In this document: positions 33,461 to 42,076 of the stretch, one piece after another
Layout: every line of letters begins with the position of its first letter
Position numbering within the stretch: position 1 is the stretch's first letter
NCBI RefSeq assembly: GCF_047246645.1
Contig: NZ_JBFOKR010000003.1
Location: 1 to 64,000, forward strand
Reading direction: 5' to 3'
DNA length: 64,000 nt
DNA from: Ferdinandcohnia sp047246645
Lineage (GTDB): Bacteria; Bacillota; Bacilli; Bacillales; Bacillaceae_L
Notes under the pieces: generated by a model
What the model saw: only the letters and a program-made list of their open reading frames with translations
Told to the model about the DNA's origin: nothing
The model's database searches: none
Position numbers and translations under genes: made by a program

Positions 33461-33571
33461 TTTTCTTATCAAGAGCAGGTGGAGGGACTAGCCCTATGAA
33501 GCCCGGCAACCGACTTATGCGTATAAGCACGGTGCTAATTCTTGCAGCTTTATTAGCTGAGAGATAAGGAG
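33461..33571 (+). ncRNA. SAM-I (S-box) riboswitch aptamer upstream of mtnW
   Basis: P1 pairs TTCTTATC with GATAAGGA. The conserved AGAGCAGGTGGAGGGA, ATGAAGCCCGGCAACC and CACGGTGCTAATTC elements are present in order. This is the compact, standard form of the class. Confidence 0.97.
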
Positions 33572-33582
33572 ATGTTACTAGT

Positions 33583-33609
33583 TAACCTCTTCTTATGAAG
33601 GGGTTTTTT
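33583..33609 (+). terminator. Riboswitch-controlled terminator of mtnWXBD
   Basis: AACCTCTTC pairs with GAAGGGGTT and is followed by TTTTTTG. It lies 40 bases before the mtnW ATG. Confidence 0.9.
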
Positions 33610-33649
33610 GTTTATTTGACACTGATTTTTACAGAAATGAGGTATCAAC

Positions 33650-34885
33650 ATGAATGAAATTATTGCCAAATATTTAGTTCATGACTCTGGTAATTTAGAG
33701 AAAAAAGCAGAAGGTATCGCACTTGGATTAACAGTAGGTTCTTGGACTGATTTACCTCAGTTAGAACAAGAGCAGCTATTAAAACATAAGGGTAGAGTAG
33801 TTAGTATTGAACAATTCGATGAAGATCCAAATGCTAGTACATATTTAGGTAAAACAGTTAAGAAAGGCATCATTAAAATAGCCTACCCATCAATGAATTT
33901 TAGTCCTGATTTACCAGCTATTTTAACAACTGTCTTTGGAAAACTCAGTCTGGACGGAGAAATTAAACTACTAGACTTGGAGTTTTCAGAAGATATAAAG
34001 TCATTTTTTCCAGGTCCTAAATTTGGGCTAGAAGGAATTAGAGAAAAACTGGGAGTCTACGACAGACCTCTAGTAATGAGTATTTTTAAAGGTGTAATTG
34101 GCCGAGATATTGAATATCTAAAAGCGCAACTTCGTGAGCAAGCACTTGGTGGAGTCGATATCATTAAGGATGATGAAATATTATTTGATAATCCACTTAC
34201 TCCATTCGAGGAAAGAATAACGGAGGGAAAAAAGGTTCTTGATGAAGTATATTCTGAAATTGGTCATCGTTCTCTTTATGCTGTAAACCTGACAGGTAAA
34301 ACTTTTGGATTAAAAGAAAAAGCAAAGAAAGCGGTGGATCTAGGCGCTGATCTACTTTTGTTTAATGTCTTTGCATACGGACTTGATGTGTTGCAAAGTC
34401 TTGCAGAGGACCCGGAAATAACAGTCCCAATTATGGCACACCCAGCATTTAGTGGCGCGCTCACACCTTCAGAGTTTTATGGCGTTTCTAATCCGTTGCT
34501 ACTTGGAAAACTTTTACGATATGCAGGAGCGGACCTTGTGTTATTTCCATCACCATATGGAAGTGTTGCGCTTGAAAGAGACCAGACATTAGAGATCGCT
34601 CATGAATTAACAAAAAGCGATGATCAGATGAAAACAGTATTTCCAGTACCTTCAGCTGGTATTCATCCAGGATTAGTACCATTGCTGCTTCGCGATTTTG
34701 GAATAAACAGTATTATAAATGCTGGTGGAGGAGTACATGGTCATCCAGATGGTGCGATTGGTGGCGGAAAAGCATTTCGAGCAGCAGTTGAAGCAGGATT
34801 AACCGGCACAACACTAGTTGAATATGCAACAAAAAGCCCTGAATTAAAAAAGGCAATCGAATTATGGGGATATAAAGAGGTATAG
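33650..34885 (+). CDS. mtnW: 2,3-diketo-5-methylthiopentyl-1-phosphate enolase (RuBisCO-like)
   Basis: The 411-residue RuBisCO-like protein enolises diketo-methylthiopentyl phosphate. The metal-binding segment GGVDIIKDDE (Lys at about 175) is conserved. Phosphate-binding glycine loops (INAGGGVHGHPDGAIGGGKAFR) are near the C-terminus. It heads the S-box-controlled mtnWXBD operon with mtnX 2 bases downstream. Confidence 0.95.
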   Translation: MNEIIAKYLVHDSGNLEKKAEGIALGLTVGSWTDLPQLEQEQLLKHKGRVVSIEQFDEDPNASTYLGKTVKKGIIKIAYPSMNFSPDLPAILTTVFGKLSLDGEIKLLDLEFSEDIKSFFPGPKFGLEGIREKLGVYDRPLVMSIFKGVIGRDIEYLKAQLREQALGGVDIIKDDEILFDNPLTPFEERITEGKKVLDEVYSEIGHRSLYAVNLTGKTFGLKEKAKKAVDLGADLLLFNVFAYGLDVLQSLAEDPEITVPIMAHPAFSGALTPSEFYGVSNPLLLGKLLRYAGADLVLFPSPYGSVALERDQTLEIAHELTKSDDQMKTVFPVPSAGIHPGLVPLLLRDFGINSIINAGGGVHGHPDGAIGGGKAFRAAVEAGLTGTTLVEYATKSPELKKAIELWGYKEV

Positions 34886-34887
34886 AT

Positions 34888-35544
34888 ATGAAAAAACCAA
34901 TCCTATTTTGTGACTTTGACGGCACGATAACTAATACAGATAACATTATAGCAATCATGAAAAAGTTTGCGCCACCAGAATGGGTAGGAATTAAGGATCA
35001 AATTCTTTCACAGGAAATTCCTATTCAAGTTGGGGTAAGTCAATTGTTCTCATTATTACCTTCTGACTGGAAAGAAGAAATAACAGACTATATTACACAA
35101 CACGCTGTTATTCGAGAAGGATTTAAGGAGTTTGTAGAGTTCACTCAGAAGCAAGGTATTCAGCTTTATGTGGTAAGTGGAGGAATCGATTTCTTTGTTG
35201 AGCCACTCTTAGAAGGACTCGTACCGTTAGAAAATATCTACTGTAATAAATCTGACTTTAGTGGCGAGAGAATCAGAATTCTATGGCCATATACATGTGA
35301 TACTGAATGTTCAAATCAATGTGGCTGCTGTAAACCGACTCTGATTCGTAGCCTTGCAGGTTCAGACGACTATAAAATTGTAATTGGGGATTCGATAACT
35401 GATCTTCAAGCTGCGAAGCTTGCAGATAAAGTTATTGCTAGAGATTTCTTAGTTGAAAAATGCACCGAGTTAGGTCTTAAATATGCTCCTTTCGAAACTT
35501 TTTTTGATGTAATTAATGTCTTGGAAAAAGTGGAGGTGAGGTAA
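34888..35544 (+). CDS. mtnX: 2-hydroxy-3-keto-5-methylthiopentenyl-1-phosphate phosphatase
   Basis: The 218-residue HAD phosphatase has motif I FCDFDGTITNTD (nucleophile Asp9), motif II VVSGG and motif III/IV GDSITDLQAAKLAD. The cysteine-rich insert DTECSNQCGCCKPT is characteristic of MtnX. It overlaps the mtnB start by one base (TAATG). Confidence 0.95.
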   Translation: MKKPILFCDFDGTITNTDNIIAIMKKFAPPEWVGIKDQILSQEIPIQVGVSQLFSLLPSDWKEEITDYITQHAVIREGFKEFVEFTQKQGIQLYVVSGGIDFFVEPLLEGLVPLENIYCNKSDFSGERIRILWPYTCDTECSNQCGCCKPTLIRSLAGSDDYKIVIGDSITDLQAAKLADKVIARDFLVEKCTELGLKYAPFETFFDVINVLEKVEVR

Positions 35545-36170
35545 TGAGACTTTATATTAAACAATGGGATGAACTAGCAGATATTAAGGACGAACTAGCA
35601 AAACGTGATTGGTTTATGGGAACAAGTGGTAATCTTGCAATTAAAGTATCTGATAATCCAGGAACCTTTCTTGTTACGGCAAGTGGGAAGGATAAGAAAA
35701 AGAGAACAGATGAAGATTTCCTCTTAGTAGATGATAATGGATATCCGGCAACCCCAACTCAACAAAAACCTTCGGCTGAAACGTTATTACATGTAAAGAT
35801 ATATAACCAAACCACTGCCGGTTGCAGTTTACATGTACATACAGTCGATAATAATGTGATCTCTGAACTTTACTGGGAACAAGGAGAGGTTGTTTTTAAA
35901 GGGCAAGAAATTATTAAAGCGTTAGGGATATGGGAAGAAGATGCTGAAATTCGTATTCCGATTATTGCAAACGATGGACATATCCCAACTCTAGCAGAAA
36001 ACTTTTCTAAACATGTAAAAAATGATTTTGGGGCCGTACTAATAAGAAACCACGGGATAACGGTGTGGGCAAAGAACGCATTTGAAGCAAAAAAACACCT
36101 GGAAGCCTATGAATTCCTTTTTAGTTACCATATTAAATTACTTTCGCTAAAATCCCTCGTCAAATTGTAG
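35544..36170 (+). CDS. mtnB: Methylthioribulose-1-phosphate dehydratase
   Basis: The 208-residue class II aldolase-fold enzyme removes water from methylthioribulose-1-phosphate. It has the zinc-binding HVHT motif (about 98-101) and a third histidine in NHGITVWA. GTSGNLAIK and TASGKDKKKRTDEDF are family-typical. Third gene of the operon. Confidence 0.95.
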   Translation: MRLYIKQWDELADIKDELAKRDWFMGTSGNLAIKVSDNPGTFLVTASGKDKKKRTDEDFLLVDDNGYPATPTQQKPSAETLLHVKIYNQTTAGCSLHVHTVDNNVISELYWEQGEVVFKGQEIIKALGIWEEDAEIRIPIIANDGHIPTLAENFSKHVKNDFGAVLIRNHGITVWAKNAFEAKKHLEAYEFLFSYHIKLLSLKSLVKL

Positions 36171-36210
36171 GGAGTTATATAAAAACTATAAAATTAGAGG
36201 TGGAGAAACA

Positions 36211-36756
36211 GTGGCAAATATTAAATTGCGTAACACAGGAGAAAGACTTGAAGGTCAAGAGCAGGTAGCAGCATTTTTACAAGAACAAGGCGTACTATAT
36301 GAACATTGGGATACTAGCAAACTACCACAAGAGCTTCAAGGGAACTGCAAGATTAACGACGAGCAAAAAGCTCAAGTATTAACAACATATGAAGAAGAAA
36401 TCAAATCATTAGCAGAGCGAAATGGTTATCACAAGTGGGACGTAATTGCATTATCTGATGCTACACTTAATCTTGATGAATTATTAAAGAAGTTTGAACA
36501 AGTACATGTTCATACAGAAGATGAAGTTCGTGCAATTGTAGCGGGTCACGGTATTTTCATTATTAAGGGTAGTGGTGATACAGGATATTTTGACGTTGAA
36601 CTGGAAGCCGGAGATGTTATTTCTGTACCAGTTGATACACCTCATTTCTTTACTCTAATGGAAGATCGTGAAGTTGTAGCAGTACGATTATTTATTGATC
36701 CAGCTGGTTGGGTTGCACATCCTTACCAAGATCCAGCTTTTGCAGACGCAAAATAA
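36211..36756 (+). CDS. mtnD: Acireductone dioxygenase
   Basis: The 181-residue cupin enzyme cleaves acireductone to 2-oxo-4-methylthiobutanoate and formate with Fe, or off-pathway products with Ni. The metal ligands are in HVHTEDEVRAIVAG and the conserved VPVDTPHFF. The GTG start follows AGAGGTGGAG. Last gene of mtnWXBD. Confidence 0.95.
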   Translation: MANIKLRNTGERLEGQEQVAAFLQEQGVLYEHWDTSKLPQELQGNCKINDEQKAQVLTTYEEEIKSLAERNGYHKWDVIALSDATLNLDELLKKFEQVHVHTEDEVRAIVAGHGIFIIKGSGDTGYFDVELEAGDVISVPVDTPHFFTLMEDREVVAVRLFIDPAGWVAHPYQDPAFADAK

Positions 36757-36763
36757 GAGCTAA

Positions 36764-36802
36764 AACAAAGGTCGAATAGATTATCTATTCGGCCTTTGTT
36801 TA
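36764..36802 (+). terminator. Terminator of mtnWXBD
   Basis: AACAAAGGTCGAATAG pairs with CTATTCGGCCTTTGTT (one G-U pair) around ATTAT, followed by TATAT. Confidence 0.88.
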
Positions 36803-36935
36803 TATCTAAAAATTAGAAATTTTCTTTACATTTTAATGAAAATATGTTACATTTTTGTTCATTGAAATACTTGTCAAATATGGCATAATAAAGGTAGGCA
36901 GGATATCCTTTCTACAAGATTAGGAGTGGAGAATA

Positions 36936-37565
36936 ATGAAAATTCGCTACAATTTTGTTTCAAAATCAGAAGTGAAATATTGTGACGAAAACTTTACAGT
37001 ACAACAAGCACACGAATTTCTTAATGAAACAGGCTATCGTTCTGTCCCAGTATTAGCGGAAAATGGGACAAAGTTTGCTGGTTTAATTTATAAAGTAGAT
37101 CTTTTAGAATATTTATATGAGAAAAATGGAAAAGCAGATGAAAGCATTACCTCACTTGTAGAAAGCAAGGATGCATTTGTATATGAAGAAGATTCTTTCT
37201 TTAAGACGTTTTTAACGATTCGTCGTTTACCGTTTATTGCAGTGTTGAATACTTCAGATGAGTTTATTGGAATCATCACACATGCAAATGTAATGGATGT
37301 ACTTGAGGATTCATTCGGTATGAGAACGGGTGGATATACATTAACGATTGCAACTATTGAGCACAAGGGAGCTATTAAAGATTTGGTTTCATTAATTGCT
37401 GATGTCAATATAGATGGTATGCTAACACTAGATAATGGCGAAAAATACCTTCGCAGAATTATCCTAAATCTACCTGGCGATCTAAGTGAAGACAGAATTC
37501 AATTCATTAAACACAAACTAGAAGAAAAAGAATTCCGTGTAACACATATTGATAGAATTAAATAA
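36936..37565 (+). CDS. CBS-domain protein with C-terminal ACT-like domain (CbpA-like)
   Basis: The 209-residue cytoplasmic protein has two CBS modules (about 1-62 and 65-125, e.g. GYRSVPVLAENGTKFAGLIY and RLPFIAVLNTSDEFIGIITHANVMDVL). An ACT-like regulatory domain follows at about 135-209. This layout is that of the cyclic-di-AMP-binding CbpA proteins known from Listeria and relatives. The ligand is inferred from that resemblance. It is monocistronic, with an AGGAGTGGAG SD and its own terminator. Confidence 0.8.
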   Translation: MKIRYNFVSKSEVKYCDENFTVQQAHEFLNETGYRSVPVLAENGTKFAGLIYKVDLLEYLYEKNGKADESITSLVESKDAFVYEEDSFFKTFLTIRRLPFIAVLNTSDEFIGIITHANVMDVLEDSFGMRTGGYTLTIATIEHKGAIKDLVSLIADVNIDGMLTLDNGEKYLRRIILNLPGDLSEDRIQFIKHKLEEKEFRVTHIDRIK

Positions 37566-37591
37566 TTCGTGAAAAAATGATATGCAGAGAT

Positions 37592-37621
37592 AAAACCTAT
37601 GGTTGCGACCATAGGTTTTTT
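37592..37621 (+). terminator. Terminator of the CBS gene
   Basis: AAAACCTATGGT pairs with ACCATAGGTTTT around TGCG, then TT. Confidence 0.9.
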
Positions 37622-37641
37622 GGTTTTTATCACAAAAATTC

Positions 37642-37704
37642 ATGTCGATTCTTGGCAAGTGGAGTTGTTGCATTTAATCGACATTTGGCATGGAAACGGT
37701 TACG
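37642..37704. promoter_or_regulatory. Inverted repeat and cre-like site upstream of spo0E
   Basis: ATGTCGATT (37642-37650) and AATCGACAT (37676-37684) are perfect 9-base arms, each containing a one-mismatch Spo0A box (TGTCGAT for TGTCGAA). TGGAAACGGTTACG at 37691-37704 is one base from one form of the cre consensus. The rest of 37622-37873 is AT-rich leader. Confidence 0.35.
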
Positions 37705-37873
37705 TACACAAATTTGTAAAAAAATTTACAAAAAAAATGTCTAATTTTGCGAATCTATTTACATAAATAGTAGATTTTGTAATAATTCATAGAGTAGCAA
37801 CTCGAGATGCATCGAAAGTAGTAGATAGGGTGTACGATAAGTTGTAGGAGTAGGAGATAAGGAGAGGGATTTT

Positions 37874-38131
37874 TTGGAAACTGAATATAAGGAGCTACTA
37901 TTAAATCAAATTAATAGAAAAAGAGAAGAAATGATATCAGTTGCTAATAGTACTGGGTTTACAAGTGAAGAAACAATAGAGTGTAGTCAGGAACTTGATG
38001 AACTAATTAATATATATCAACGCTACGAAACTGTAAGTCAAAACAATACACTTTTCCGTCAATATATTAAACGTGTAATGTTATTTTTTATGTTACAAAA
38101 GGTTAGCTATAAACCAGCTAAAACTCAATAA
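37874..38131 (+). CDS. spo0E: Spo0E-family aspartyl-phosphate phosphatase
   Basis: The 85-residue helical hairpin protein dephosphorylates Spo0A~P and so delays sporulation. The family signature SQELDELI (about 38-45) and the preceding INRKREEMI helix are clear. The length equals B. subtilis Spo0E (85 aa) and the locus lies between mtnD and kinD/motAB, as there. The TTG start follows AAGGAGAGGG. Confidence 0.92.
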   Translation: METEYKELLLNQINRKREEMISVANSTGFTSEETIECSQELDELINIYQRYETVSQNNTLFRQYIKRVMLFFMLQKVSYKPAKTQ

Positions 38132-38139
38132 TAAAAATC

Positions 38140-38172
38140 GAACAATTCACTCAAGTGGGTTGTTATTTTTTT
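38140..38172 (+). terminator. Terminator of spo0E
   Basis: AACAATTCACT pairs imperfectly with AGTGGGTTGTT, followed by ATTTTTTTT. Confidence 0.75.
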
Positions 38173-38206
38173 TGTTTTTAAAAACCTTCTGTTTTATTTC
38201 AATTCA

Positions 38207-38244
38207 TGTGATTTAAATCACAAACTTTTTAGACTCTTTATAAT
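38207..38244 (+). promoter_or_regulatory. Perfect Fnr box and -10 element of the fixABCX operon
   Basis: TGTGATTTAAATCACA (38207-38222) is a perfect match to the Fnr/Crp dyad TGTGA-N6-TCACA used by Bacillus Fnr. A consensus TATAAT -10 follows at 38239-38244. The dyad takes the place of the -35 region, as in an activator-dependent promoter. Its centre is about 37 bases before the likely transcription start if TATAAT is used, slightly closer than the ideal -41.5. Confidence 0.65.
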
Positions 38245-38404
38245 GTATTTACAATGGGTGAGTGAAAAGTCAATTCGATTGTTGAGAATATTCAAGTTGG
38301 AGTGTCGAAACACTAAATATTCATAAAATTGTGCTAAATATAAACTGCTATACATATAAAAGTAATATAAACTGAATTTGTATGTGAATAACTGAACATT
38401 AGTT

Positions 38405-38418
38405 TTAAAGCGCTTTCA
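38405..38418. promoter_or_regulatory. cre-like site in the fixABCX leader
   Basis: TTAAAGCGCTTTCA differs by one base from the palindromic cre TGAAAGCGCTTTCA. It lies downstream of the predicted start of transcription and 29 bases before the fixA ATG, a roadblock position. Confidence 0.6.
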
Positions 38419-38446
38419 ATAAAAGGATTAAGGAGTGAGAGGAAAT

Positions 38447-39262
38447 ATGCACATCGTCGTATGCGTTAAGCAGGTACCTGACACAAAGATTATTAAGATC
38501 AACCCAAGAACGAACACATTGGACCGTCGAAGTGCTCCAGCTATTTTAAATCCATATGATGCCCATGCAGTCCAAGCAGCGGCGAATCTACGGAAAAATG
38601 TGGACACCAAAATATCAGTATTATCAATGGGGCCGCCCCAGGCAGTGGCAGTTATTAAGAAAAGTGTTGAGATTGGAGCAGATAAAGGATATTTAATTTC
38701 AGACAGAGCTTTTGCAGGTGCTGATACACTTGCAACTAGTTATGCCTTATCAAAGGCCTTGGAGAAGATCTCTGAAGAAGAACCAATTGATCTTATTATT
38801 TGTGGCAAGCATGCGATTGATGGTGATACTGGCCAAGTGGGGCCAGGTATTGCTCGTAGACTCGATATTCCACCTATTACAAACGTTATAGAGATAGTTG
38901 ATGTAAATACCGTTGAAAAGACAGTTGTTATAAAAAGAAAAATAATTGGCGGACATGAATTAATACAAGCCCCACTACCATGTTTACTTACTGTTGAAAA
39001 AGAGATGAATGAAGTTGAATATGCACCGCTACCAAATATGATAAGTGCTGCAAGATATCAACCTATTATTTGGAGTGTTAATGACCTCGGAGAAGTAGAT
39101 AGAAAACAATTAGGACTAAAGGGGTCACCAACAATTGTCGGGAAGATGTTTACCCCTCCAAAGCTTGAAGGTGGGAAAAGAATTGAAGGCACCGTTGATG
39201 AACAGGTAGCTCAGCTGCTTAATGTACTAATGGAAAGAGAAGAGTTATTTGAAGTTAAATAG
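38447..39262 (+). CDS. fixA: Electron-transfer flavoprotein beta subunit, FixA type
   Basis: 271 residues from ATG 38447, which has the strong SD GGAGTGAGAGG; a frame 12 bases longer lacks that support. It begins MHIVVCVKQVPDTKII and contains AILNPYDAHAVQAA and DGDTGQVGPGIA, typical of EtfB/FixA. With FixB it forms the flavoprotein that takes electrons from NADH and splits them between a low-potential carrier and the FixC-quinone branch. First gene of fixABCX. Confidence 0.92.
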   Translation: MHIVVCVKQVPDTKIIKINPRTNTLDRRSAPAILNPYDAHAVQAAANLRKNVDTKISVLSMGPPQAVAVIKKSVEIGADKGYLISDRAFAGADTLATSYALSKALEKISEEEPIDLIICGKHAIDGDTGQVGPGIARRLDIPPITNVIEIVDVNTVEKTVVIKRKIIGGHELIQAPLPCLLTVEKEMNEVEYAPLPNMISAARYQPIIWSVNDLGEVDRKQLGLKGSPTIVGKMFTPPKLEGGKRIEGTVDEQVAQLLNVLMEREELFEVK

Positions 39263-39274
39263 GGGGGATAAACG

Positions 39275-40303
39275 ATGTTTGATGATTACAGGGGTGTCTG
39301 GGTATATATTGAACAAAATGAGGGAGTAATCGAAGATGTTGCATTAGAGCTTTTAGGAGCAGGTAGAAAATTAGCAGATAAACTTGAAGTGCCACTATCA
39401 GGGGTGTTATTAGGCGATGAAGTTAAACCCCTTTGTTACAAATTATTCGAGTATGGAGCAGATCAGGTTTATGTAATTGATAACCCTGTTTTAAAACATT
39501 ATCGCACAGAGTCTTACATGACAGGGGTAAACATGCTTTGTGAAAAATACAAGCCGGAAATATTTTTATATGGTGCAACGCCAAACGGAAAGGATCTTGC
39601 AAGTGCGGTGGCGACAGACCTTAGTACAGGATTAACCGCAGATACAACGATGTTAGATGTTGAAGTGGAAAGTAGATTACTAGAAGCCAGTAGACCAGCC
39701 TTTGGTGGAAATATTATGGCAACAATCCTTTGTAAAAAACATCGTCCTCAAATGGCAACTGTAAGACCAAAAGTGATGAAGACATTACCTCAAGAAAAGG
39801 GGAGAACCGGCACAGTTATTGAAGAAACGATTGATCTTCGAGAAGAAGATATGAGAACCAAAGTGCTAAAAATTGTAAAGGATGTTGGGAAGAAGGTTAA
39901 TCTTGCAGAAGCACATATTATTGTAGCTGGTGGTAAAGGCTTAGGAGATGAAAAAGGATTCAAGCTCATTCACGAATTGGCAGAAGCAGTTGGTGGAACG
40001 GTTGGCGCATCTAGAGATGTTGTTGAAGCAGGTTGGATAGGACATGATTATCAAGTAGGTCAGACAGGTGAAACTGTAACACCCAAGTTATATTTTGCTA
40101 TAGGGATATCAGGGGCGATTCAGCATGTAGTAGGAATGAAGAATTCAGAGATGATTATTGCTATTAATAAGGACCCGGATGCACCGATTTTTGATGTGGC
40201 TACGTATGGTATCGTCGGAGATGCATTAGAAATCGTACCAAAGCTAATTGAACAATTTCGAAATAGTCGTAATCAAAAAGGCGGTGAAGTAAGCTATGTC
40301 TGA
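39275..40303 (+). CDS. fixB: Electron-transfer flavoprotein alpha subunit, FixB type
   Basis: The 342-residue EtfA-type subunit has the C-terminal FAD-binding segment GASRDVVEAGWIGHDYQVGQ, followed by VTPKLYFAIGISGAIQH and INKDPDAPIFDVATYGIVGD. The N-terminal part is DDYRGVWVYIEQNEGVI, as in FixB. Its 3' end overlaps fixC by 8 bases. Confidence 0.93.
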   Translation: MFDDYRGVWVYIEQNEGVIEDVALELLGAGRKLADKLEVPLSGVLLGDEVKPLCYKLFEYGADQVYVIDNPVLKHYRTESYMTGVNMLCEKYKPEIFLYGATPNGKDLASAVATDLSTGLTADTTMLDVEVESRLLEASRPAFGGNIMATILCKKHRPQMATVRPKVMKTLPQEKGRTGTVIEETIDLREEDMRTKVLKIVKDVGKKVNLAEAHIIVAGGKGLGDEKGFKLIHELAEAVGGTVGASRDVVEAGWIGHDYQVGQTGETVTPKLYFAIGISGAIQHVVGMKNSEMIIAINKDPDAPIFDVATYGIVGDALEIVPKLIEQFRNSRNQKGGEVSYV

Positions 40304-41591
40304 AAAATTTGATGTAATTGTTGTTGGAGCAGGACCTGCTGGAACATCGTGTGCATATAAGTGTGCGCAAAATGGTTTAAATGTTTTACTCATTGAAAGA
40401 GGAGAGTATCCTGGGGCTAAAAACGTAATGGGAGGGGTTTTGTATCGAAAGCAAATGGAGGAAATCATTCCAGAGTTTTGGAAGGAAGCCCCATTAGAGA
40501 GACCTGTAATTGAACAGCGTTTTTGGGTAATGGAGAAAGAGTCGATGGTAACATTCGGTTACAAAGGGTTAGAATGGGCAAAGGAACCTTACAATAATTT
40601 CACAGTACTTCGGGCAAAGTTTGATCAATGGTTTGCTAATAAGGCAGTAGAAGCCGGTGCACTTTTAATCAATGAAACTGTGGTAACTGAGTGCATTGTA
40701 GAAAATGATAGAGTAATAGGTGTTCGAACAGATCGGCCAGATGGTGACGTTTATGCCGATGTCGTGGTACTTGCAGATGGTGTTAACTCACTTTTAGGGA
40801 AGCAGTTAGGTTTCCATAAAGAATTCAAGCCTAATGAAGTGGCATTAACTGTTATGGAAGTAATCAATATGCCAAAGGACAAAATTAATGAGCGATTTAA
40901 TCTAGAAGATAATCAAGGCTGTACAGTTGAAATTTTTGGTGACTCAACAAAGGGGAATTTAGGAACAGCTTTTATTTATACGAATAAAGATAGTATAAAT
41001 ATTGGGGTAGGAACTACGCTCTCAAGTATGATAAAAGCGAGATTGAAGCCGTATGACTTATTAGATCAGTTGAAGAATCATCCGATGGTAAAGCCTTTTG
41101 TTGATGGTGGAGAACCTGTAGAATACCTAGCTCACTTGATACCAGAAGGAGGCTACAATTCGATACCTAGACTAGTAGGAAATGGAGTAATTGTAGTTGG
41201 AGATGCCGCACAACTAGTGAATGCCATTCACCGAGAAGGATCTAACATGGCGATGGCATCAGGAAAAATGGCCGCAGAAGCCATTATGCGTGCTAAAGAA
41301 TTAGGTAAATTTGATGAAGAGGCATTAGATTCATATCGAATAAATATCTACAATAGTTTCATAGGTCAAGACCTAAAGAAATACAAAGATGCAGCACATA
41401 CCTTCGAAGAATACCCACAATATTTCAATGAATACCTGCCAATGGTGAATAAAGCAATGAGTAAGTTCTTTACTGTAGATGGAACCCCAAAACGAGAGAA
41501 ACAAAAAGAAATTATCCGATCGGTTGTATCTGAAAAAGGTAGATTTAACGTCTTTAAAGATATGTATCGAGCATGGAAGGTGATGAAATAA
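40296..41591 (+). CDS. fixC: FAD-dependent ETF:quinone oxidoreductase-like protein FixC
   Basis: The 431-residue flavoprotein has the Rossmann motif VVGAGPAGTSCAYKCA (about 9-24) and the FAD-closing motif GVIVVGDAAQLVNAIHREGSNMAMASG (about 302-328). It resembles the N-terminal two thirds of ETF-QO, with the iron-sulfur part supplied by separate FixX. The stop overlaps the fixX ATG (TAATG). Confidence 0.94.
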   Translation: MSEKFDVIVVGAGPAGTSCAYKCAQNGLNVLLIERGEYPGAKNVMGGVLYRKQMEEIIPEFWKEAPLERPVIEQRFWVMEKESMVTFGYKGLEWAKEPYNNFTVLRAKFDQWFANKAVEAGALLINETVVTECIVENDRVIGVRTDRPDGDVYADVVVLADGVNSLLGKQLGFHKEFKPNEVALTVMEVINMPKDKINERFNLEDNQGCTVEIFGDSTKGNLGTAFIYTNKDSINIGVGTTLSSMIKARLKPYDLLDQLKNHPMVKPFVDGGEPVEYLAHLIPEGGYNSIPRLVGNGVIVVGDAAQLVNAIHREGSNMAMASGKMAAEAIMRAKELGKFDEEALDSYRINIYNSFIGQDLKKYKDAAHTFEEYPQYFNEYLPMVNKAMSKFFTVDGTPKREKQKEIIRSVVSEKGRFNVFKDMYRAWKVMK

Positions 41592-41872
41592 TGTCAAAAA
41601 ACATTGAGGATAAACAGTATTTGGTTCGTTTTAAGGCAGCAAAAGAATCACACTTAACTGTACTAGATCACGATGTTTGTATGACACAATGCCCTGATAA
41701 GCTTTGCACGATCTTTTGTCCGGCCGAAGTGTATAAATGGGAAGACATAAGAATGCATGTAGGTTATGAAGGCTGTCACGAATGTGGCAGTTGCCGAATA
41801 GGATGTCCATATCAAAATATAAAATGGGAGTATCCAAAAGGCGGACATGGGGTAGTATTTAGGCTTGCTTAA
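41591..41872 (+). CDS. fixX: Ferredoxin-like protein FixX
   Basis: 93 residues from ATG 41591. Cysteine clusters CMTQCPDKLCTIFCP and CHECGSCRIGCPYQN match the ferredoxin-like domain that completes the ETF-QO unit. Its presence as the fourth gene makes this a complete fixABCX operon. Confidence 0.94.
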   Translation: MSKNIEDKQYLVRFKAAKESHLTVLDHDVCMTQCPDKLCTIFCPAEVYKWEDIRMHVGYEGCHECGSCRIGCPYQNIKWEYPKGGHGVVFRLA

Positions 41873-41882
41873 ATGTTAGTTA

Positions 41883-41924
41883 AAAGAGGTCCTTCACATG
41901 GTAGTGGAGGATCTTTTATTTTTT
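41883..41924 (+). terminator. Terminator of fixABCX
   Basis: AAGAGGTCCTTCAC pairs with GTGGAGGATCTTTT and is followed by ATTTTTTTT. Confidence 0.88.
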
Positions 41925-42076
41925 TTGAATAAGTTCAGTCTACCTGAGTGTCATATCAAGTTATGGTTAACACACGATTCAATATCTTGTCCATAAGTGA
42001 TTTAGTAATATATATGTAGTGTGTATATTTTTTCACAAATATGAGTAAAAAAGGGAAAGCATAGAAGGGAAGGGTT

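Noticed and set aside
38303..38309. Exact Spo0A box TGTCGAA in the fixABCX leader
   Set aside because: It forms the loop and arms of a small perfect hairpin (AGTGT-CGAA-ACACT) and is a single site; structure alone explains it.
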